From the NCBI GenBank assembly GCA_905201685.1, contig CAJKOW010000035.1, positions 1 through 20,302 of the forward strand: DNA of 20,302 bases. Reading direction: 5' to 3'. Source of the DNA: an uncultured Bacteroides sp. (lineage in GTDB: Bacteria; Bacteroidota; Bacteroidia; Bacteroidales; Bacteroidaceae). Shown here piece by piece: positions 14,261-20,302 of the stretch; positions within the stretch are counted from its first letter, which is position 1, and the number at the start of each line of letters is the position of its first letter. The position numbers and the translations under genes were made by a program. Under the pieces are notes generated by a model. It was not told the DNA's origin. It ran no database searches and was given only the letters and a program-made list of their open reading frames with translations.

Positions 14261-16752
14261 ATCTGGATGCTGCATTGCAACATGACTTCCCGAGACCTGA
14301 GATAGGTCAGAGTGTACGACTGTATGGTAGCAGATATCGATACGTGCCTGTATTCAGAGGTACCGATGATATTGTTTCCAAGCAACGAAATTTCCCATCT
14401 GTCCTTTTTATAGTGCAATGACACGTCACAGAAATAATTCAGGCCGAATCCTTTGTCATTGCTATGATACAATTCATTGTTTATCGTAAACATCCATCTG
14501 GAGCTGGGAATGAGATGAAAGTCCAGAAAATGAGACCAGTCTGTGATGTTACTGGATTGATTCCGGTGGCTTATTCTCATGGCGGATTTTCCTTCCACGG
14601 TCCACCAACGGAAAGGCCTGATGGAATAATCCAATGCCACAGAATAAGTATTGAGTTTCCCATCTTGAACGGTTCCGTTCAACAGATAGGTGTATTCGGT
14701 AGAATTGGCTGATCCGCTAAGACCTATACGCGTCCTGCACCAGAGGAAAGATTTGGCCAGCCTGCTCCCAAGGATATAGGTCGAGAAGCGATAAGTCCGG
14801 TCGGTAGCCTTCTGTACATAGGTGTCGGAATCCATTGTACTTTCATACAATATATTACCCGAAGAACTCACATACATGGGCCTGAGATTGAAGAACAGGC
14901 CGTTTACCGGATTCCGGTACGTATATCCGGCCGAGAGGATATGGGAATATTGTACGCCGGTGTTTCCGGTTCCTTCATACACGGAACGATAGGAAGTAAA
15001 TACCGGTGTGTCGATGAGCTTAGTTCCTTCATAAGGCATAGCTGAACCCCGATAATTAAATGAGAGTTTTGACTTTGGGGAGACATCCCATTCCCAGGAA
15101 AATGAAGGCTCTATCCAGAGATGTCCGGACGAGTTTCCGTCATAATTCTGCTGCGCATAGCTGGTCTTTACAGCTCCATTGAGTCTGTGACTACCGAATG
15201 ACATCTGTAGAGAAGGTTCCCAATAGGGTTGTGCAATTTGCCAACCGACTTCATTTATCTGCTGGTGCCTATAGTCGAAACCGAAGGTGTTCTTGAAAAA
15301 ATGCCTTCGAATCTTTCTGCTAAAACTGAAATTGTTCCTGGTAGAGAACATATTGAGGTCCAGCAGTCGGGTAATGCCGTCCAGGGTAAGCAGCTGACCT
15401 GGCAGGTAGGTATCGCCCGTAGAGGAATTCAGTTGCCATACATTCCCCCGAGTGGTTGTGTGAGAGATATTCAGGTCTTCGGAAAGCATACGTTTATAGG
15501 GCTTGACCATCAGGTCTGTCTTGCGGTTGTTATACAGCATTTCCCCCTTGCCGGAGTTCCAGTCGGTATAGATCTTTGTGCTGCTTCTGACGTATGTGCG
15601 GTCAGTGTTGAGCGTATAGCACAATTCTCCCTTGATTTCATTCTTTTGGGCTGTCAAGTCATAATCTTCTGTGATCATCGGCATGCCGTTTATTGAGAGA
15701 TAGGTGGTGGAACTCCCATTGTGTAATCTCTCCCTGTCATGAAACCCGCTCAGTTGTAGCCTGATATCGGAATTTTTACCTGTTTTCCATAACATGTTTG
15801 CTGCGAGAAGATGGCTTGCATTGAATGAGAACCGCTTTTTATCGAAGGCCGGACCGCTAATCTCAGGCAGGTTGATAAGTCCGTTTTCAGCCTGATATCC
15901 TCCAAGCTGAGTAATATCCTGCACCTCTTCGCCGATAGCTGCACCGGTATTGTTGTTCTTGTACATCATGAGTGTCTGGAATTTTTTGTTGAACCGCATC
16001 CCCAGGATTCGGTTGTTATATGTCAATTCCTCGCCTTTACCTGCATAGCCTGCTCCCAGATCTGCCACTCCCGCCCATACGGCCTTGGCATCCTCCTTCA
16101 AGACGATATTGAGGGCTGCCTGCTCACTGAAACTGATTCCTCTTAACGATTTGACATTTTGATGGTTTTCCAGTACTTGTACGTTTTTCACCTTCTCCGC
16201 CGGAATATTGTTGCTTGCAAGTGAATATTGTCCGCCCATCAGATCAAGACCTTCTATATAAAAATTGCTAATCGCTTTTCCCTGGTACTCGATAGCTCCA
16301 TTGGATTTTACTTCAATACCCGGCATTTTACTGATTACATCGGCGATGGAACGATCTTGTGCCTCCTTAAAAGCTGCGACCGAATAAGTCAGCGTATCTC
16401 CGCTTTCTGATATACTTTGTGCTGTAACAGCGACTTCCCTGAGCTTGAACGCCTTTTCATGAAGAGTGAAAACAGGAGAGTTTGTAAGTTTTTCCGTCTG
16501 GATTGTCAGTGGATCAAATCCTAAATAGGTGACTGTGATATGATCTGCGGCAGACGGGACATTCAATTTGAAAAGCCCTTTCTTGTCTGTGGTGGAATAT
16601 GCCAATATTTTTCCTTCCTTAGAATAAGCAACGAGGTTGGCACCTGCAAGGACTTCTCCGTCGTTTCCCTGTACTTGTCCGGATAATACGGTTTGGGCAA
16701 GGCATGGGATGGTGTATAGCCATATAAACACAATGAATACAATGAAACGCAT
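14257..16752 (-). CDS. Outer-membrane beta-barrel protein with carboxypeptidase-like and plug domains
   Basis: An 831-residue TonB-receptor-like protein. The signal peptide ends near residue 19 (PCLAQ). Residues about 21-105 form a carboxypeptidase regulatory-like beta sandwich (VLSGQVQGNDGEVLAGANLV). A plug domain follows at about 108-225 (IADVISKMPGIEVKSNGAIE, NFYIEGLDLMGGQYSLASNN). The rest is beta-barrel. It lacks a recognisable SusD partner, so it is not a standard SusC glycan importer. It is the second gene after the GLPGLI gene, only seven bases downstream, a pairing common in Bacteroidota. Possible cargoes are metals or peptides; the sequence does not decide. It ends QCSIQI, not in an aromatic residue. 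Confidence 0.88.
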   Translation of the reverse strand: MRFIVFIVFIWLYTIPCLAQTVLSGQVQGNDGEVLAGANLVAYSKEGKILAYSTTDKKGLFKLNVPSAADHITVTYLGFDPLTIQTEKLTNSPVFTLHEKAFKLREVAVTAQSISESGDTLTYSVAAFKEAQDRSIADVISKMPGIEVKSNGAIEYQGKAISNFYIEGLDLMGGQYSLASNNIPAEKVKNVQVLENHQNVKSLRGISFSEQAALNIVLKEDAKAVWAGVADLGAGYAGKGEELTYNNRILGMRFNKKFQTLMMYKNNNTGAAIGEEVQDITQLGGYQAENGLINLPEISGPAFDKKRFSFNASHLLAANMLWKTGKNSDIRLQLSGFHDRERLHNGSSTTYLSINGMPMITEDYDLTAQKNEIKGELCYTLNTDRTYVRSSTKIYTDWNSGKGEMLYNNRKTDLMVKPYKRMLSEDLNISHTTTRGNVWQLNSSTGDTYLPGQLLTLDGITRLLDLNMFSTRNNFSFSRKIRRHFFKNTFGFDYRHQQINEVGWQIAQPYWEPSLQMSFGSHRLNGAVKTSYAQQNYDGNSSGHLWIEPSFSWEWDVSPKSKLSFNYRGSAMPYEGTKLIDTPVFTSYRSVYEGTGNTGVQYSHILSAGYTYRNPVNGLFFNLRPMYVSSSGNILYESTMDSDTYVQKATDRTYRFSTYILGSRLAKSFLWCRTRIGLSGSANSTEYTYLLNGTVQDGKLNTYSVALDYSIRPFRWWTVEGKSAMRISHRNQSSNITDWSHFLDFHLIPSSRWMFTINNELYHSNDKGFGLNYFCDVSLHYKKDRWEISLLGNNIIGTSEYRHVSISATIQSYTLTYLRSREVMLQCSIQI

Positions 16753-16759
16753 AAGGCAT

Positions 16760-17578
16760 TCAGTTTATGTCCAGATAATTTTTTGGAGACTGTTTTTGGT
16801 TTGTAATATCCTTGCCGCTGGCATCGGTGATTTTAACGATCCTGCCTGTTCCTGCAAGCGCATTTGCCGCAACCTCGGAATAGGTCTGCGTGGCAATTGA
16901 TTTGCGTAAATCCAAGTACTTTTTCCGAGTACATTTGTTCGCCTCCTTTTTCTCGGTCAACGCTACCGTAGCGTTGTCATGAACGGTTTCCATGCCGACG
17001 CATGTGAAGTGAAATATCCCGTCCGTATCAGACGCTTCCAGGATCAGGCCGGGGAGTCCACCAAGAATATAGGGCCCGTATGGCATGGGAAGTTCTGTGG
17101 AGTACCATACGTTCCACGTTCTGCCATAGACCGATGCGATGGCCTGGTGACACTGGTAGCCGCAAACTGTTTTTGTACTATCTGTCAGTTCCCAGTGCAT
17201 GTCAGGCAAATGCTCCTCATATATAAAAAGATCTAAGCCCACCTTATTGATATAGGTATATGCCTCCTTTTCAGGTGCTCCGATAAGTATTTCCAGATCG
17301 ATTCTGTTAGGATACTTGGATCCGAGCTGCTTGATAGAATTCAGGATGGCGGCAATATCATCGGTCTTTTGCCTGGACTGGTAGGCTTCGTTGTACTTCC
17401 TGTAATTCGGATTGTAGAATACGGCTGTCGAGTTTCCTATGTCAAGATTCCACCTGTAAGTTTTGGGAGTCTTGTCATACAATGCATTGCAATCATAGGT
17501 TATTCTGTAGGCTGCCTTTTCCTGCGCATTCAAAAACAAGGGCAGCAACGTGAGTAAAATGATAAAAATCTTTTTCAT
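16760..17578 (-). CDS. GLPGLI family exported protein
   Basis: A 272-residue exported protein of the GLPGLI family (TIGR01200), whose role is unknown. A signal peptide (MKKIFIILLTLLPLFLNAQ) should be cut after residue 19. The family motif GGLPGLIL is at 173-180. It is preceded by the conserved TWNVWYSTELPMPYGPYILG and by CGYQCHQA at 139-146, where two cysteines might form a disulfide or bind metal. It is first in a two-gene operon with the outer-membrane barrel gene, so a periplasmic helper role for that transporter is a fair guess. Its leader and first codons have a decayed partial copy at 12024-12075. Confidence 0.93.
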   Translation of the reverse strand: MKKIFIILLTLLPLFLNAQEKAAYRITYDCNALYDKTPKTYRWNLDIGNSTAVFYNPNYRKYNEAYQSRQKTDDIAAILNSIKQLGSKYPNRIDLEILIGAPEKEAYTYINKVGLDLFIYEEHLPDMHWELTDSTKTVCGYQCHQAIASVYGRTWNVWYSTELPMPYGPYILGGLPGLILEASDTDGIFHFTCVGMETVHDNATVALTEKKEANKCTRKKYLDLRKSIATQTYSEVAANALAGTGRIVKITDASGKDITNQKQSPKNYLDIN

Positions 17579-17589
17579 ATCTATAGTGT

Positions 17590-17619
17590 TTTTTTACGAT
17601 GCAAAGATCCGCAATCCAC
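17590..17619 (-). promoter_or_regulatory. Upstream region of the GLPGLI operon shared with 12046-12075
   Basis: The shared words are acg(a/g)tgcaaagatcc and caatccac. On the minus strand the segment contains GATCTTTG (17602-17609), one base off the -7 consensus TAnnTTTG, about 24 bases before the ATG. The same words occur at 12051-12075, about 125 bases before the kinase gene. This may be a common operator for the adjacent response regulator. To the right, 17620-17778 shows nothing I can identify. Confidence 0.4.
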
Positions 17620-17778
17620 TCTACAATCTTGTTCAACAGGTAATCAACTATCGTTAATTTCTATTAATCCGAACTGGATGGACAACCAATAAATCTCTGC
17701 AAGGATAGACTTCGGAAACACGCCACTCATCATTCCATTGCTGCGTCGAACTCACGCTATTCCATTCAAGAAGAATAC

Positions 17779-17906
17779 AAAAAAGGCTGTGTCGGAACAA
17801 ACTCCACTACTGATTAACCGGATTTTTGCAGATTACCCGACTGGATAATCGGAGGTTCAAGAAACCCCATCCGTATTAATCTGCGGTAAGTTCTGACACA
17901 GCCTTT
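17779..17906 (-). terminator. Long-armed terminator after the nitrilase fusion gene
   Basis: aaaggctgtgtcggaac (17782-17798) pairs with gttctgacacagccttt (17890-17906) at 16 of 17 positions. On the minus strand the second arm runs straight into six Ts (17779-17784). The right arm lies about 26 bases past the stop codon at 17932. The interior of about 90 bases holds partly matched atta/gcagatta words. It resembles a dispersed Bacteroides element that works as a terminator. Confidence 0.7.
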
Positions 17907-17931
17907 ATCTGCTTTGTCAATGATGACAAAC

Positions 17932-19494
17932 TTATTCGCTCGCCTTTTGCGACTCTATGCTGCGGTTCTTCATCTTCACCTCGTACAGGTCGTGACGACG
18001 GTCCTTCAGATTGCGGACACTGCCGTAGGTGTGTAGTTCGCTCAGCAGGTCAAGATCGACGTCGGACACCAGAATCATCTCTGTATTCGGAGTAGCTTCA
18101 GCACGCTTGCCGTCGGTAGGGAAAGCAAAGTCGCACGGCGTAAATACACCCGACTGGGCATACTGGATATCCATATTGTGCACACGCGGCAAGTTGCCTA
18201 CACTGCCGGCTATCACCACAAAGCACTCGTTCTCGATGGCACGGGCATGGGCACAGACCTTGACGCGGTTGAAAGCATTCTGCGTATCGGTCAGGAAAGG
18301 TACGAACAGAATCTGCATGCCCTGGTCGGCCATGATGCGCGACAGTTCGGGGAACTCCACGTCGTAGCAGATCAAGACACCGATCTTGGCACAGTCAGTC
18401 TCGAACGTCTTCAAGGTCTTACCTCCGCTCAAGCCCCAGCTCTTGATTTCGTCGGGCGTGACGTGAATCTTTTCGTACATCTCGTACGTGCCGTCGCGGC
18501 GGCAGAGGAAACCGATGTTGTACAAGCGTCCGTCTTCCTTGATAAGGGGCATGCTGCCCGTGATGATGTTGATGTTGTAGCTGATGGCCAGCTTGATGAA
18601 GCGTTCGCGTATCTCGTCGGTATAGGCGGCCAGACCGCGGATGGCTTCCGACTCGCCCTCGTCGTTGAACTTCGCCATCAGCGGGGCGTTGAAGTATTCG
18701 GGGAACAGCACGAAGTCGCTCTTGTAGTCGGACACGGCATCGACGAAGAACTCTACCTGCTCGAACAGGTCGTCCAGCGTCTTATAGGCACGCATCTGCC
18801 ATTGCACTAAGCCCACGCGGACGGTGGTCTTCGGATTGATGTATTCCTGCGTGGGTGGCTGGTAGTAGATGTTGTCCCACTGCAGGAGGCAGGCATAGTG
18901 CTTCGACTCCTCGTCGTTGGGCAGATAGTTGCGCATCACCTTGCGTACGTGGAAGTCGTTCGACAACTGGAAGGTGAGCACCGGGTCGTAGATTTCCTTC
19001 TGGCGCACCTTGTCGATATACTCCTTGGGGCGCATCTGGTCGGCATACTTATGGTAGTTGGGGATGCGGCCTCCGAACATGATGGCTTTCAGGTTCAGCT
19101 TCTCACAGAGATCCTTGCGGTATTCGTACATACGGCGTGCCAGACGCAGTCCGCGATATTGCGGATGGATGAAGACTTCGATGCCATACAGGATATTACC
19201 CTTGGGATTGTGCGTATTGAAAGTCTCTTTGCCCGTCACCTGAGCATAGGTGTGATCGTTCTTCACGTCGTCGTAATTGACGATGATAGAGAGGGCGCAC
19301 CCCACGATTTTCTCGTCCACTACCGTCACAATCTGCCCTTCGGGGAAGATGCGGATCAGTTTCTCGATCTGCTTGTGTGTCCAGAAGACGTCGCTTCCGT
19401 CCGTATATACACGTGTGAATGATTGGGCCAATTGGTCGTAATCCTCGATTTGCAGATTGCGTATCTGCACTTTGTTGATTTTGATAGAATCCAT
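17932..19494 (-). CDS. GNAT acetyltransferase fused to carbon-nitrogen hydrolase
   Basis: A 520-residue two-domain cytoplasmic protein. Residues about 8-170 form a GNAT acetyltransferase with the acetyl-CoA loop HPQYRGLRLARRMYEY (110-125). Residues about 225-500 form a nitrilase-superfamily amidohydrolase with catalytic Glu266 (FPEYF), Lys342 (YEKIH) and Cys376 (LICYDVEFPE). The fused architecture is known in several phyla, but its substrate is not settled, so no reaction is claimed beyond C-N bond hydrolysis and acyl transfer. It is monocistronic by layout, with a TACCTTTG box at 19551-19558 and a strong terminator. By eye its bases are richer in G and C than those of the kinase module on its left. 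Confidence 0.93.
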   Translation of the reverse strand: MDSIKINKVQIRNLQIEDYDQLAQSFTRVYTDGSDVFWTHKQIEKLIRIFPEGQIVTVVDEKIVGCALSIIVNYDDVKNDHTYAQVTGKETFNTHNPKGNILYGIEVFIHPQYRGLRLARRMYEYRKDLCEKLNLKAIMFGGRIPNYHKYADQMRPKEYIDKVRQKEIYDPVLTFQLSNDFHVRKVMRNYLPNDEESKHYACLLQWDNIYYQPPTQEYINPKTTVRVGLVQWQMRAYKTLDDLFEQVEFFVDAVSDYKSDFVLFPEYFNAPLMAKFNDEGESEAIRGLAAYTDEIRERFIKLAISYNINIITGSMPLIKEDGRLYNIGFLCRRDGTYEMYEKIHVTPDEIKSWGLSGGKTLKTFETDCAKIGVLICYDVEFPELSRIMADQGMQILFVPFLTDTQNAFNRVKVCAHARAIENECFVVIAGSVGNLPRVHNMDIQYAQSGVFTPCDFAFPTDGKRAEATPNTEMILVSDVDLDLLSELHTYGSVRNLKDRRHDLYEVKMKNRSIESQKASE

Positions 19495-19550
19495 AGTTGT
19501 TTTCTTGTTTTAATCGAAGACGGACAATCTTGCTTGCCGTCATTGCGGCG

Positions 19551-19558
19551 CAAAGGTA
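19551..19558 (-). promoter_or_regulatory. Promoter -7 box for the GNAT-nitrilase gene
   Basis: The minus strand reads TACCTTTG, matching TAnnTTTG, with a start expected near 19544 and a leader of about 50 bases. The -33 element is weak. Confidence 0.55.
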
Positions 19559-19621
19559 GTGCTTATTTTCATACGTTGAACCTTGCCTGTTTCCAAAACT
19601 TCACGTCTTTCTTGTAGAATT

Positions 19622-20053
19622 TCACTCATCCATCCGTTTCGAGGCACAGTCGGGACAAAGGCCTTTCACCACGTAGTTGACTGATTGCATCACGAACCCT
19701 TCGGGCAGAGCGATGGAAGGAATGTGCAGGGTCTTGAAGCAATAGGTCCGGCGGCAGGCCTCGCAATGGAAGTGGATGTGCATATCATCCACGGAACAGG
19801 CCGTCTCGCCGTCGCACAGTTCGTACTTCAGGGCACCGCTGCCGTCGTCGATGGTATGCACTACCCGATGCTCTAAAAACAGACCCAGCACCCTGAAGAT
19901 GCTCGACTTGTCCATCCTCTCCAATACCTCTTCCAGTTCGGGCAGCGAGACCGGTCGCGCGGCCGCAAGCAGAGCGCGCAACACCAGAATGCGGTTGGCC
20001 GTCGGCTTCACTCCCTTCTTCTCCAATATGCGTATCTCCGATTTTTCTTCCAT
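19622..20053 (-). CDS. Fur-family metal-dependent regulator
   Basis: A 143-residue transcription regulator of the Fur/Zur/PerR family. Residues about 1-80 form the winged-helix DNA-binding domain (KPTANRILVLRALL, KSSIFRVLGLFLEHRVVHTI). The dimer domain contains MHIHFHCEAC, with CEAC at 97-100, and CPDC at 133-136. These two CxxC pairs form the structural zinc site. The metal sensed cannot be fixed from sequence: the classical HHHDH run of Fur is reduced to HIHFH, so Zur- or PerR-like roles are also possible. A TACCTTTG box lies at 20080-20087. No Fur-box palindrome was found nearby. Confidence 0.92.
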   Translation of the reverse strand: MEEKSEIRILEKKGVKPTANRILVLRALLAAARPVSLPELEEVLERMDKSSIFRVLGLFLEHRVVHTIDDGSGALKYELCDGETACSVDDMHIHFHCEACRRTYCFKTLHIPSIALPEGFVMQSVNYVVKGLCPDCASKRMDE

Positions 20054-20079
20054 TGCTCATCCGGTTGGTTATGTAGGGA

Positions 20080-20087
20080 CAAAGGTA
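20080..20087 (-). promoter_or_regulatory. Promoter -7 box for the Fur-family gene
   Basis: The minus strand reads TACCTTTG, giving a leader of about 20 bases. CAAA words at 20100-20103 and 20113-20116 are spaced too short and too long for a standard -33 box. Confidence 0.5.
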
Positions 20088-20113
20088 GCGATTGCGTGGC
20101 AAACGGGCAATAC

Positions 20114-20186
20114 AAAAAACGCGGATGGACGCCGTTTTTCGCAGATTTCACGTTTCTTCTGCGTACATCCGTGTGTCCATCCACGT
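20114..20186 (-). terminator. Inverted-repeat terminator after the right-edge gene
   Basis: acgcggatggac (20119-20130) pairs with gtccatccacgt (20175-20186) at 11 of 12 positions, and also with the overlapping gcgtacatccgtgt (20161-20174). On the minus strand six Ts (20114-20119) follow the arm. It lies about 57 bases after the stop at 20243 and shares atccgtg words with the left edge of the window. Confidence 0.6.
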
Positions 20187-20242
20187 TTCTGATTATTCTG
20201 TGGAAGTTCTGTGGTTCCGTACGGTGTGTGCCCCGCCCTTCG

Positions 20243-20302
20243 TCATCCTAACGGGTCTTCGCCGCCCGGCTCGGTGCCGCCGCCACTGCTGCCGGCCGGC
20301 TC
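20243..20302 (-). CDS. C-terminal fragment of a Gly/Pro-rich protein (cut by window edge)
   Basis: Nineteen codons and a TGA remain, reading EPAGSSGGGTEPGGEDPLG. The glycine, proline and acidic tail suggests a disordered C-terminus, as seen in some HU-like DNA-binding proteins of Bacteroides. That link is a guess. The frame is open to the window edge and is followed by an inverted-repeat terminator on the right strand, which supports a real gene end. Confidence 0.5.
   Translation of the reverse strand, partial: EPAGSSGGGTEPGGEDPLG

Noticed and set aside
14257..16752. SusC-type glycan importer
   Set aside because: No SusD gene is adjacent; the neighbour is a GLPGLI gene, which points to a different outer-membrane system.

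Overview
The window reads as chromosomal DNA from a Bacteroides-type member of the Bacteroidales. Four things support this: TAnnTTTG/-33 TTTG promoters, a lipoprotein TamA homologue (TamL), DUF4296 and GLPGLI proteins, and a long type-2-like IleRS. Fifteen complete protein genes and one gene fragment at the right edge can be supported. No tRNA, rRNA, CRISPR array or intact transposase is visible.

Left part (1-4230): a gene-free stretch of about 665 bases carries a 22-bp tandem repeat array bordered by two inverted repeats. Then comes tamL (minus strand), divergent from a SpoU-family RNA methyltransferase gene. The methyltransferase gene overlaps, tail to tail, a small conserved-looking hypothetical gene.

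Middle (3971-9836): a tightly packed minus-strand operon reads ileS, a cysteine-depleted DksA/TraR-like gene, lspA, a DUF4296 lipoprotein gene and the small hypothetical gene. It joins tRNA charging, a possible RNAP-binding factor and lipoprotein maturation. The IleRS has GIHH where class I synthetases normally have HxGH, a change linked to very high mupirocin resistance in type 2 IleRS.

Middle-right (9930-11801): an AraC-family regulator gene diverges from a hexapeptide-repeat O-acetyltransferase gene. The intergenic region holds a second copy of the hairpin repeat found in front of the SpoU gene.

Right-centre (11912-17619) is the accessory-looking part. An orphan promoter-terminator unit, probably a small RNA of about 70 nt, is followed by the decayed 5' end of a GLPGLI-like gene. 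Next come a sensor kinase/response regulator pair (plus strand) and a convergent operon for a GLPGLI protein and a plug-bearing outer-membrane beta-barrel protein (minus strand). The decayed fragment and the start of the intact GLPGLI gene are about 85% identical over about 54 columns, so the four-gene module lies between direct repeats. The shared DNA may hold the response regulator's binding site. The kinase promoter lies so close to its ATG that the mRNA should be nearly leaderless.

Right edge (17932-20302): a GNAT-nitrilase fusion, a Fur-family regulator and the C-terminal end of a Gly/Pro-rich protein, all on the minus strand. Long-armed terminators follow the nitrilase fusion and the right-edge fragment.
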